This document shows positions 53,387 to 63,324 of a DNA stretch of 64,000 nt, piece by piece; within the stretch, counting starts at the first letter, position 1; each line of letters starts with the position of its first letter. Where the stretch lies: assembly GCF_000319365.1 (NCBI RefSeq), contig NC_021007.1, forward strand, positions 62,001-126,000, given 5' to 3'. The position numbers and the translations under genes are program-made. This DNA is from Candidatus Mycoplasma haematominutum 'Birmingham 1' (lineage in GTDB: Bacteria > Bacillota_I > Bacilli_A > Mycoplasmatales > Mycoplasmoidaceae). The notes beneath the pieces were generated by a model. The model was not told the DNA's origin, did no database searches, and worked only from the letters and a program-made list of their open reading frames with translations.

Positions 53387-53704
53387 TTGAATTTTCCACT
53401 AAAGGTAGTTTTACCCTTGTCTCTCATTGGAGGGGGAACTTCTGCTGCTTTTTTCACTCCAGCGAGTGTTGCTGAGCAACGTTCAAAAGAAGAGGAAGAG
53501 TCGACTAGTCAAAAGGATCAGAAAGGGGAGACTGATGAGGGAGCTCAAAGTGATCAGGGGTCAGGAGAGGCTGCAGCAAGCCCAACTTCTACTGAAGCTA
53601 GTGCTACTCCAACTCCTGCTGCCCCAGCCTCTCCTTCTACTCCTTCCGGTGTTGGAGAAGCTGGAAAGGAAGGAACAGAGGCTTCTGCCGCCAAGGCTGC
53701 TTAA
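53387..53704 (+). CDS. Low-complexity secreted protein (Glu/Ser/Thr/Ala/Pro-rich)
   Basis: 105 residues from TTG 53387. A signal-like N-terminus (LKVVLPLSLIGGGTSAAFF) includes three glycines encoded by a mixed G-rich stretch (GGAGGGGGA), not a pure run. After it the chain is almost all Glu/Lys/Gln/Ser, then Ala/Thr/Pro (TPTPAAPASPSTPSG). Likely disordered and surface or secreted. Function unknown. Confidence 0.55.
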   Translation: MNFPLKVVLPLSLIGGGTSAAFFTPASVAEQRSKEEEESTSQKDQKGETDEGAQSDQGSGEAAASPTSTEASATPTPAAPASPSTPSGVGEAGKEGTEASAAKAA

Positions 53705-53727
53705 CTGGATGAGGTAGAAACTTAGTT

Positions 53728-54282
53728 CTGAAACATAAAAATGACAAGAATTTATTAGTTAATGAAGAGATTGAGGGGGAAACTTTCAGGTTAGTAATTG
53801 AGGATGGTGTTTCTAGGATTGTAGATAGAGAAGAAATGTTTGAAATTGCACAATCTAAGTCTCTGGATTTAGTCCTAGTAAATGGGGATGCGAAACCTCC
53901 TGTAGTTAAGTTACTAGATTATCTTGCATTTGTTAGGGAGAGAGAAAAGATGGCATATCAGGCAGTGAAGAATTCTAAAAATAAGAATTTACAGAAGTTG
54001 AAGTCAATTGTATTGAAGTTAAAAATAGATGAACATGATCTGGAGTGGAAGGTAAAAAAAACTAAGCAGTGACTCTCTTCGGGGGAAAAGGTTCAACTAT
54101 TTATAAAAGCACCGTTTGAGCTTTCAGATGCTACGAAGGAAATTGCGAGAGGTTTATGTGAGCGCTTTAGCCAGTTAATTAAGGAGGAAGGGAGAGCTAT
54201 AGATCAGTTAAAAGCTGTGAGTAAAACTCAATATGCTTGTACATTTTCTCCAGAACTATCTAAACAGAAGGTAACTTCCTAA
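53728..54282 (+). CDS. infC: Translation initiation factor IF-3, non-canonical start
   Basis: About 184 residues if CTG 53728 initiates. No ATG, GTG or TTG lies in frame between the previous gene and the conserved N-terminal block (NLLVNEEIEGETFRLV); the first ATG (53836) would delete half of the N-domain. SLDLVLVNGDAKPPVVKLLDY and the C-domain (LKIDEHDLEWK, KAVSK) are clear. IF-3 checks the start codon; infC commonly uses a rare start for autoregulation. rpmI and rplT, its usual partners, do not follow. Confidence 0.85.
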
Positions 54283-54299
54283 TCTAAACGTTTAATTAA

Positions 54300-54325
54300 G
54301 GGGGGGGAGCCCCCCCCTTTTTTTT
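54300..54325 (+). terminator. Rho-independent terminator of infC
   Basis: G8, AG, C8 then a run of T. The T-run overlaps the TAA stop of the converging minus-strand gene. Confidence 0.85.
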
Positions 54326-55574
54326 ATCTGTTTTTAGTTATTTCTATTGTCTTCTTATTTTGTGAGTTCTGATTCGAGCTCTGGTCAGAATCAGAACTCA
54401 CTTGTTGCTGGCTCTTGTCATAGTATCTGGGGGTTAAGAGGTCAAGTGAGGAATAAAGAAATTGGTTATCTAGGAGCAATTTCTTTATTCAAGCTTGATT
54501 CTCTGTGTTCGAAGATTGATCACTTACTTGAAATTGCAGGTAGTATTTGCGTTTAAAAACATTTTTTTTGGGTGTACCGATATTCATAGCACTTCCGTCC
54601 GAAGAAGATGGATCATCTTGTGCTTTGTCGTCTTCTGTTACGGGATCTTGAGCATGCACTACTGTTAAGTCAGACGCAGCAAACAGCGAGGGGTTTGCGT
54701 CGAAGAATGAGCGGGGGAAGAAAATAGAGCTTCCCAGAGGGGCTGATCGCTTGAAGCGTTCAAGCGCCAGCCAGTTATTCTCTGGAAGCTGACTCCCTCT
54801 AAAGCTTGTCAGACTAGAGGTAGATTTTGGTCAACAGTAGTAATCAGCGATGTTTGGGCATTTGGTTAGATTGTCTTCAGAAACCAGCTTATTGCAGTTG
54901 GCTTCTTGAATTGTCTTTTTCAAGTAGCAGTCATCTAGCAGACCTTCCGAGATACCTTTTTCTGGGGTCGCTAAGAAAGCTTTATTAAGGTTTGATCGTA
55001 ATTCACCGCCCTCCCGTATAAACGCACCGTAATTACACTCGCTAAAGTTGCCTTGTCCAGTAGTGAAAAGTTTGATTAAATCTCCTCGATTCCCCTTCCA
55101 ATCCCCCTTTCCATCTGAATCCCCCTTTTCGAGGTATTGGTCCAAATCATATGGTTTATAAGTTATCTCCTGAGTACATTTGGGATCTTTTTTGAATACA
55201 AAAACTAACGGATCTTGGGCAAAATACACCTGACGATATCCCCCCTCCTTAGTTTCAGTAATCTCACTTTCTAGGCTATAGGGATTAGTATTCTCACTTT
55301 TTCGCTCGTCAATAGACGCGAGTATAAAGTCTATCGACTTAGAGGAATAAGATTCTTTCCCCATAGAAGAACCTAGGGGAAGTATATTGACTTCTAGAGT
55401 TTGTCCAGAAGCTTTTAACACCTGACTCATAACCCTAATAGGATCGTACATTGAAGCACTTCCCTCTAGGGTAATTGTTTTTATTCCACTATCTCCTGTT
55501 GATACAGAGGGAACTATTATTCCCTGTGAACCTCCTAGGCTAAGTAACAGTTTAGTGGCCTGAACTTTATTCAT
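54324..55574 (-). CDS. PstS-like extracytoplasmic binding protein with long C-terminal tail
   Basis: 416 residues, ATG 55574. TLEGSASMYDPIRVMSQVL, ILPLGSSMGKESYSSKSIDFIL and the strand DPLVFVFKKD follow the layout of phosphate-binding PstS (ligand loops with GS and GSSxG). A family lipobox Cys is not evident at the N-terminus. After YYCW near 248 a further ~170 residues extend the protein, ending Ser/Gln/Asn-rich (QQQVSSDSDQSSNQ). No pst permease is nearby. Phosphate as ligand is inference. Confidence 0.5.
54362..54401. repeat. Perfect 14-bp inverted repeat inside the tail of the PstS-like gene
   Basis: GTGAGTTCTGATTC, 12-base loop, GAATCAGAACTCAC with no mismatch. It lies in the repetitive Ser/Asp/Gln/Asn-coding end (QVSSDSDQSSNQNS). 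Confidence 0.75.
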
Positions 55575-55603
55575 GCTAGAAAAGACTTAAACTCTTAATT
55601 ATT

Positions 55604-56470
55604 GTGGAAGTAAATAAAACTTTACTAGTTAAGTTGAGGAGGGAGACATTAGCACCGTTTTCGGCCTGTTCAGAAGCACTCATCTCTAGTAATAATAACT
55701 ACGAAGAGGCAAAAAAAGCACTTTTCAGTAAAAGCATCTTAAAGGCTAAATCAAATTTAAGTTCAGAGAATGCACTCCCAGAGGGACGTGTACTTTCTAT
55801 TAATAGTGAAGACTATACCGTAGGAGTAATGTTTAGCTTAAGGGCACAAACTGATTTTGTAACCAATTCAGCAGGATTTCAACAAACTCAATGTACAATA
55901 GGAGAAACTCTATTAAATTACGTAAAAACTAATGATATTAATACTCTATCCATATCAGAGGCACAACTCATCCGAGATAGTAGGGACAATTTAACTTTAG
56001 AAGATAAGATACTCTCCCTTTCTGCTATTACAAAAGAGAAAATTCAACTAGCTGAACTTTGAATCTCTCCCAGAGGCAGGGATAATATTACACTTTCTTA
56101 TCAGCACCATAACTCTAAATTAGGTGTATTACTTACACTAAAAAAGAACAACCCTTCTACTACTATAGATTATGCAGAATTAAAAAAATTAGCACTGCAC
56201 TATGCAGCTGCAGATAGTACATTTCTAACGGAAGATCAAGTTACCACAGCATGGGTAAACGCAGAAAAACAAAAATTGAGGGAAAACTTACTTTCTAAAA
56301 ATCCTAATATACCTAATCTAGATAGTATAGTGGAGAAACAAATTAGGAAAATAATTTCTGATCAAACTTTCTCTAGTCAAATGTTTATTTTAGATAGTTC
56401 AATTGCAATTTCAACTTTACTATCTAAATACGATTTAACTCCTATTTGAGCCGCTAAACTCTCTCTTTAA
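55604..56470 (+). CDS. tsf: Elongation factor Ts
   Basis: 288 residues from GTG 55604. EF-Ts is the nucleotide exchange factor of EF-Tu. The N-terminal UBA-like domain (LLVKLRRETLAPFSACSEAL) and the ALHYAAAD block of the core are recognisable; the usual TDFV motif is present as TDFVTNSAGF. Divergent but of normal length. rpsB, its usual partner, is not beside it. One TGA at 56060 is Trp. Confidence 0.88.
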
Positions 56471-56482
56471 CTAGGAGGAACT

Positions 56483-56512
56483 AAAGAGGGGGAAGCCCCC
56501 CCCTCTTTTTTA
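56483..56512. terminator. Bidirectional terminator after tsf
   Basis: AAAGAGGGGG, short loop, CCCCCTCTTT with T6 on the plus strand and A-rich flank for the minus strand. It lies between converging tsf and a family 4 gene. Confidence 0.8.
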
Positions 56513-56526
56513 ATAGTTTTCTATAT

Positions 56527-57204
56527 CTATTTAGTGATAGAAGTTCCTGTTATCTTTACTCATCAGTTATTGGCCATTGTATTGGCTCCTCCAAATTTAT
56601 TTATTGAGTGGTTTTCTGTCCTTCAATTTTTACCTATACCGTCATATCACTTAATTTTCGTACCAACTTCCTTAATTAATGTAGCTTCTCACTCCTTCCC
56701 AGAAGTACTGTAACGATCTACTTTTAATCTGTATTTAGCATCACCTCTCTCGAAGCTTAGGAAGCCACAATATGCATCTTGACCTCCTATAGCTTTACAG
56801 TCTTTTCACTCTTGGGAGACTAATCTCAATGTTCCTGTATTTTGTTCTTTTTCTCAGATGGCTTTAAATTCTTCCTTTCAGTTTAAGCCTCTTTCCTTTC
56901 GTTGCACTTCACTTTGTTTTTCAATATAAGCACGATTTATTTCAGCCCATACTTCTTCAAGATTTGCATTATTTTTTTCCCCAGTTTCTGAATTTCGCTG
57001 GGAAATTTCATCACTGAACTCCATAGTAATCTGTTGAGGAGTATGCTTTTCACTATACAATTCTGAAAGCTCTCTAGTTTCTCCATCTTTTTCCTGAGTA
57101 TCAGTTGAGTTAAAATAGATCGCAGTCGGCGCACCGATTAGACATGAAGTGCCTGTTGCACAGGCCAGTGCCAATTGAGGTCTTGTCATGGGAATAAGTG
57201 CCAT
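56527..57204 (-). CDS. Family 4 secreted paralogue outside the main array
   Basis: 225 residues, ATG 57204. Signal ALACATGTSCLIGAPTAIYF. Core WKDCKAIGGQDAYCGFLSF, KYRLKVDRYSTSGKEW and ANTMANNWWVKITGTS. Relative to the gene at 37917 the GGQDAYCG core is identical. It follows the ABC operon and the next family 4 gene at a 14-base gap. Function unknown. Confidence 0.63.
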
Positions 57205-57218
57205 ATTCTTAGGCTACC

Positions 57219-57920
57219 TTAAATTTCTATTGAGACTCCCGTTAATGTACTTCACCAGTTATTAGCACTTTGAGCACTTCCCTGAAAGTTATCTATATTA
57301 GTAGCCCTGGAATTATCTCATTTATTGGAAGTTTTAGAATACCACTGAATATTACTTCCATTCTTTGTTACTAATGTCACAGCTCACTTCTTTCCACCGC
57401 CTCCCTTTCCATATCTGTCAAACTTTAACCTATACTCCTCTCCTCCAATTTTTAACTTAAGATAACCACAATAGTCTGTTTTTCCTCCAGAAATAGAGGC
57501 GCAATCCTTATATTCTTGCGCTTCAATTCTTCACTCACTATTAGAGACACTTTTACCTAGTAATATATTTTGTAATTCAGTTTTTCAGGAAAGTATATTC
57601 TCTGAAGCTTCTTTATTTTCGGTTTGTTTTTTCAGATATTCCCCAGTTATTTTGGTTCACAACTCACTAAATTTTGACTCCCTTTCCTGATTTTGAACAT
57701 TATCAGTTTCATTAGAGTTTTGAGATATATTTTCGGGGCCAATTGTTAATTTGTCTTCAATTTCTGAACTAACTTGGGTTAGCTCCCCTACATCTGCCTG
57801 AGTTGCTGAGGCAGTTTCTTCACTAGAGCCAGTGTAGTGAAGAAAAACAGGAGTACCTATTGCACAACTTCCTCCAGCAGTTAAGGATAAACATAATTTC
57901 GATCTAGAGCTGAAGCCCAT
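57219..57920 (-). CDS. Family 4 secreted paralogue outside the main array
   Basis: 233 residues, ATG 57920. Signal LCLSLTAGGSCAIGTPVFLHY. Core YKDCASISGGKTDYCGYLKL, EYRLKFDRYGKGGGKKW, then NIDNFQGSAQSANNWW. Most like the gene at 38680. It lies 27 bases after the last ABC gene and could be read with the importer operon. Function unknown. Confidence 0.63.
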
Positions 57921-57947
57921 TCTCTCCTAGATTTTACTCTGAAAGGC

Positions 57948-59210
57948 TTAAATAGCCTTTAATTCGTCATTCTTAAGGTTTTCCAATTTTATATGCTTGA
58001 CTAAATATCCTGAATCAATAATTATTAATTCATCAATATACTGTTTTACCTCACTTATGTCGTGATGAATCATAATAATAGACGCACCGTAATTCTGTTG
58101 TAATTCTTTCAGATATTCTAGTACTAGTATCTTGCTTTTTATATCTAAAAAATTGAGAGGCTCATCCAATACTATGATCTTCGCTCCCTGAATAATAGCC
58201 CTAGCAATAATAGTTTTTTGCTTATTTCCCCCTGAAAGAGAGTAGAGAGACTTGTGAGCTTCTTTTTCTAAATTAAGTCCCTTTAATACCTTTAGCACTT
58301 TTTGCTTTTTTTCTGCTTCACTTATCTTTTTAGAGAGCATTCCTTCCTGCGGATAAAAACCTATGGCTATGAAATCAAGTATTGAGATATCGTGATAGAT
58401 AATCGAGTGCTGTGGTATGTATGAAATATTTTGCGCAAATGATTTAATGGAGAGCTCCTTAAGTTCCTTTCCTGCTCAGAGCACTTGACCTTCATAGTTA
58501 GAGAGCAGGTGAACTATTATTTTTGCGATAGTACTCTTTCCAGAACCATTTTTACCAACTATTGCAATAAATTTATTTGATGCAAGACTCAAATTGATGT
58601 TTTTTATTAACTGAATATCTTTTTCTGCCTGCAGATAATCTTTTCAGACGTTAGAAAATCTCTCTAATTTAGAGATATAATTGTGAAGCCTTTTTAGCCT
58701 TAGCGGTGCTCTAGAGTATTTAAAAGACAGATTTGACAGTACTAGTAATTTATTTTTGACTAGCTTAGTATCTGGAAACGCTCCCTTCAGGTAGGGTGCT
58801 CTAGAGCAATTTAGTACTCTCTCCTCTGAAGCTTGCTCACCTCAAGAATAGACCTGAAAGAAAGATAGGGGATATCTCATGAGTACAGCACCGAAAGGGC
58901 TAAATATACCTTCTACTGAGAATCAGAATTTAAACCAACTATCTACATTAGTTCAGGAAGAATAAATTTTCAGTATTAGTCCTGCTTTAATGATTCAGTG
59001 CAGAAAAAGACAGATTAGAGAGAAAATAGATAATCCTCTCATAAAGGGAAGAGATTGAAAGCGAAAAGAGTCTATATATAGAAAAAAAGCAGAGAGTAGG
59101 GCTCAAACTAGTGCAGCTAAGTGATTGATTGAACTTCATCTTAGCGCAGTCTTAAGAGGTATTTTTAGGTATCACCTCTTTAATAGAAAGTATGCTAACC
59201 CCCTAATAAT
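57948..59210 (-). CDS. ABC transporter ATP-binding protein fused to N-terminal membrane segments
   Basis: 420 residues. Two hydrophobic segments (HLAALVWALLSAFFLYI ~27-44; GLSIFSLICLFLHWIIKAGL ~54-73) precede the nucleotide-binding domain: IVGKNGSGKST (Walker A ~221), LSGGNKQK (signature ~327), KIIVLDEPLNFLD (Walker B ~342) and IHHD (switch His). The start appears to be ATT 59210, overlapping the stop of the upstream gene by 8 bases; no ATG, GTG or TTG precedes the first helix. FecE-type ATPases normally lack membrane helices. Confidence 0.75.
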
Positions 59211-60699
59211 TTAGAGAAGTATTCCAGAGAAGAGAGTTTCACTTCTCTCTAGGAAGAGTTAAGTCGTAAAGTTCATTTAAGAGTGAGGGAGTTAATAATT
59301 TATCTTTTTTACCTATCTGATGTATTCTACCTCCCTTCATAGCTATTACCTGAGTTGCCAACTTATTGACTTCTGCAAAATTATGTAGATTAGCAATTAT
59401 TGTTTTACCTTGAGAATGTAATTTTCTAAAGAAATTCACTAAGAAAGCCCTATTTGCAGTATCTAAAAACGTGGTTGGTTCGTCTAACAGAATGAGTTCA
59501 GCATCCTTGACTAAAATACTGGCCAGTATTACCTTTTGTCGTTGGCCTCCAGAGAGGTCTCCTATTTTAGCTCACCTTAGGTGCTGAAGCTGACAATTTT
59601 GAATAGCCTTTAGCACTCTTAAGTGATCTACTGGAGTAGCCCTTTGAGTTCTAGCGAGTGTAATAAATCTAGAGCTAAGTAAAAAATCATACACTGGAGT
59701 ATCTGGAGGAATTGTAAGCTCTTGGGGAATATAAGCTACTCTAGCTCAGAAGTTTCTATTCTTAATAGAATTAAGCGATCTAGAGTTCAAAAGAATTTCT
59801 CCCTTACTAGGAGTTAATAATTTTGCAAGCTGCTTTAGAAGTGTAGTCTTGCCCGCACCGTTAGCTCCTATGATTGCATAAAATTCAGCTTTCTGCAGTT
59901 TTAGATTTATATCTTTAAGTATTTCCGAATTTTCCAATGAGTAGCTTAGGTTAGAGAGGCAAAGGAGATCGGGATCCTTAGAGCATAGGGGAGCTAATTT
60001 GGGAAGTTCCCTATATTGTGCAAATTGTGATAGCTTTCTCCGGTATTTAAGCATTCATCCAGGCAGTTGAGTTAAAAGATGGTAGATAAGTCACTTTAAC
60101 TTTTCTTTTTTTTCTAGATTATTGAAGTTAGAACAAAAGTACAACGCTGAAGCGGAAAGAGCAACTGCACAAAGTATACAGACAGTAAGTGTAAATACAG
60201 ACAGCTCAACTCAGTGATTGAGGCTTAAAAATTTAGCTTTAAAGTCTGGGAAAAGGGTATTTATGTTAGAAGTAGAATTATTGTTTTGTTGTGTATTCTC
60301 AGTTGTATCCTTTTTTTCTTCTAATACTGCGATTAGATGAGTTCAACTGAGATCTTTTAAAAAAGAGTTAACTAATTGTTGCAATTTCTGGGGATAGAGT
60401 TCTGCACTACTTGAGAAATTTCCCGCACTAGCTACCTGAGTGGGCTGAGGAGTTGAGTCTATATCTAGTTGATTTACTAATTTTGTGAGATAAGAGAAGC
60501 TACCTGAGTTAAGCATTAAATATCAGGCACTGTGAGAGGGTATGCTCTGAGTGTTTTTACTAGAAGTATTAGAGGTTAGAAAAGAAGCTGCAGAGAGGGA
60601 TTGATATTTAGTTTCTAGTTGATTATTTACCAGGGAAGTGGCGATTCCACTTAACACAGAGAGAGAGGAAAATGTAGATAGCACTAGGGATTTAAACAA
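59203..60699 (-). CDS. ABC ATPase fused to two membrane segments and an outer domain
   Basis: 498 residues from TTG 60699, 2 bases after the permease stop. N-terminal helix (SLVLSTFSSLSVLSGIATSL, ~4-24), a ~135-residue polar stretch rich in Ser/Gln/Asn, a second helix (LSVFTLTVCILCAVALSASA ~166-186), then the ATPase: IIGANGAGKTT (~284), LSGGQRQKV, ILLDEPTTFLD and ANLHN. The stretch between helices would be outside the cell and could replace a separate binding protein. That role is inference. Confidence 0.75.
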
Positions 60700-60701
60700 C
60701 T

Positions 60702-61724
60702 TTATCTACTGTGTTTAATTACCAAAAATAGAAAAATAGGTGTAATAATTGCTGTAGAAAGAATTCCTATAGGGATATTTTGATCTAAATTTATAGAGAT
60801 GAAAGTTGCTAGCACCACCAGGAGAGCTCCACATATGAAGCTAACTATTACATTAGATGAAGCTTTATTTCCAAAGATAAATCTCGCAAGATGTGGAGCA
60901 ATTATTCCCAAAAGAGAGATAGTACCGACTAGTGCACTTTCTAGTCCCGCTAGTATAGAGATAAGTCCAAATAGTAGTTTTTTTAACCCCACAACATTTA
61001 TTCCCTGAGAAGCTGCATAGTCATTTCCAATCTCTAGCAGCTCTAATTCTCTCCTATAGAGTCAAACTACTCCAGAGACTATAGCGATTAGTACAAAAGA
61101 GAGAATAGTTGAAATTCTCCACTCGGGAAAGAGGGAAGTTACTCCAAGATTAGGTAATTTACCATAACTGTATGCTGAGATCTCTGCTGAGAGCTGAGTA
61201 GAGTTATTCTTATCTGATTTATTGGAGAATTGGAGAATTGCAATACTAATAGCTTCACAAAAGAATTGGAAGGATATTCCAGATATCACAAAAGATTGAG
61301 CACTTTTACGTTTTGAAGAAAGTCTGTATACTATAGCAGTGCCGATGATAGAAGATGCTAGGGAGATAATGGGGAGAAGCACCTTTAGTTGAGGGAGAGA
61401 AGTTTTTTCTCCATCAAAATGGAAGTAGATAAATAGGCTGATTGCAATAATATTTAGAGAGCCGATCCCCAGTAGAGAGATGTCAGCTAGGGGATTTTTG
61501 GTTAACTTTTGGAGGAGCAGTCCCGCAACACCTAGCGCCCCTCCACTGAATACTGCTAGAAAATATTGTCAGAGTCTTGGATTGATCGCTTGATAGGAAA
61601 AGTCGTACTGACCATTTAGGGAGAACAACATAAAGAAGGTGGCAGAACAACTTAATATTCCCAGAGATATTCATTTAGTCGGTGCGGACTGGTAGCTTAA
61701 CTGGAGGGCATTAACCTTATTCAA
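60702..61724 (-). CDS. FecCD-family permease (iron/siderophore/cobalamin type)
   Basis: 340 residues from TTG 61724, full family length, about ten helices. FSGGALGVAGLLLQKLTKNPLAD (the GAxLavsGxxxQxxxxNPLAD motif) is split here as FSGGALGVAGLLLQ and KNPLADISLLG. RRELELLEIGNDYAASQGIN is the cytoplasmic coupling loop, followed by TISLLGIIAPHLAR. Five bases follow the stop of the paralogous permease; the two probably form a heterodimer. Confidence 0.88.
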
Positions 61725-61729
61725 AAGGC

Positions 61730-62845
61730 TTACTCCCTAGTCAAGAGAAAGAGAGAAGCTGCGCCTAGCGCAAGTATTAAGTTAGAGGTAGAGATTTCCG
61801 GTACGTAACTATTTACTGTAATTGCAATCATTAAAAGCAGAGCTGAAATTAGAGAAGAAGAGGGAATAATAGCTTCATATTTTCGAGTTTTTAGAATCCT
61901 TCGCGCTAAGTGAGTACTTATTAAACCTACAAATGAGATATTTCCCACTAGGTTAATAGTTAAGGTGTTACAACATAAAATAGTGGAGTAGCCTAGAAAT
62001 TGCAACATTCTAATATTTACTCCCAGAGAGTGTGCTTGATCAAAACCTAGTTCAGCTAAATTAAGACTCTTAGCTAGACATCTAGTAAACAAAAAAAGAA
62101 GCACTGTGATAGGCATTGCATATTGCAGTAATTGAAATTGAGAGGGAAATAATTCAAATATATTTTCAGCCCCTCCAAGTGCCAGCGCAAAAGAGGTATT
62201 AACTGAGGTAACACTATAGGCTTTTACAAGATGAGTAGCTGTTCTGAAAAAGATATTGAGTACAAGTCCGAAGAGAATAATGAGTGTGCAGATATTTTTT
62301 CTCTCTCAGGAAACATTGCTGTTGAATATAAAAAGGATAAGCATAAATACAAGGAAAGCACAAAAAAAAGCCATCAGGAAATGCGCAAAATAAAAATTTC
62401 CTATTTCAGCACCCAAAAACACTTTTAATAGCATTAGTCCAAAGGCAGCACCATCAATCATTCCTAGTGTAGAGCAATCAGCTAATGGGTTTTGAAGTAG
62501 TGACTGAGAGATATTTCCAGAGATAGCAAGTAAAACCGCTGCAAGTATAGAGGCAATAGAAATTCATACTATCTTCTGATAAGGTTCATAATTTGGACTT
62601 TCACTGCCTGAATTTTGAGTTGGTCTAGACCCAAAGAGAGGGCCTAAGAATTCCTCCAGCTCCCACTTGGGGAGCTGTCTAAGGAGATTAACTACAAGTA
62701 ATAGGAGAGTAAGACCAAATAGGGAAAATAGTATTAATCTTTTTCTAGTAAGTAGTTGTAAAAATAGGGAAGAAGGTCTCGAATTTTCCCTTGCCTCATA
62801 TAAGGGTATAGGGGGATTGCAAGCAAGTGCACAGCTACTAGACAT
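61730..62845 (-). CDS. FecCD-family permease, second paralogue
   Basis: 371 residues, ATG 62845, overlapping the stop of the flavin reductase gene by 8 bases. A ~50-residue N-terminal extension precedes the first helix (FSLFGLTLLLLVVNLL). Hallmarks: SGNISQSLLQNPLADCSTLG, LNLAELGFDQAHSLGVN and NISFVGLISTHLARR. Together with 60702-61724 it builds the channel of a metal-chelate importer. Many TGA Trp. Confidence 0.87.
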
Positions 62846-63323
62846 ATACTCGTAATTTTTCTACTAGTTTTTGCATAGAGCTTTCTTTAGTAGTATTTAC
62901 AAACTTTATCTCTTCTGCTCCCAAAGAATTAAAGGTATTTACACAAACTTGTTCAAATTCTCTAGTACCTATTTCAGTGGAACTCACTCCAATAAGTATT
63001 ACCCTTTTAGCATAGAATATGTTTCTAGAGCTAAGACTACATCAATCTAGTACATTTTTAAAAAACGCTGAAAAATTGTAGTTATATTGCGGGAATACAA
63101 AAATTAAATTATGATGGGTTTTAATTTTTTCTACCAAAAAAGAAATTGAAGCAGGAAGTTCTTTTTCTGCAATTACCTCATTACTCAATATCGGAATTAT
63201 TTCAGTGGGATTAAAGTAGAGCGCTCAAATCGAGAGCTCTCTTGAAAGGCCTTCTGTTAATTCCTTGCTTTTAGACTGTTTACTATTGCTACCACATATG
63301 ATTATTGTGTCGCGCTTATTCAA
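62838..63323 (-). CDS. NAD(P)H-dependent FMN reductase-like flavodoxin-fold protein
   Basis: 161 residues from TTG 63323. ICGSNSKQSKSKEL is the phosphate loop of flavodoxin-like reductases, and FPQYNYNFSAFFKNVLDWC matches the PxYN...LKNxxDW signature. Such enzymes reduce FMN or quinones; beside FecCD permeases a ferric-reductase role, releasing iron from a chelate, is plausible but inferred. It sits directly after the HAD gene stop and overlaps the permease start. Confidence 0.72.
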
Positions 63324-63324
63324 A

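Noticed and set aside
53427-53717. Leu/Arg-rich frame overlapping the low-complexity secreted protein
   Set aside because: Shadow of a repetitive coding sequence in another frame; no start context or family.
53836-54072. ATG 53836 as infC start
   Set aside because: It would remove the conserved NEEI...RLV N-domain strand and leave ~149 residues.
54300-54317. G8/C8 runs near infC as phase-variation tracts
   Set aside because: They pair with each other and are followed by a T-run; this is a terminator. The same holds for 56483-56512.
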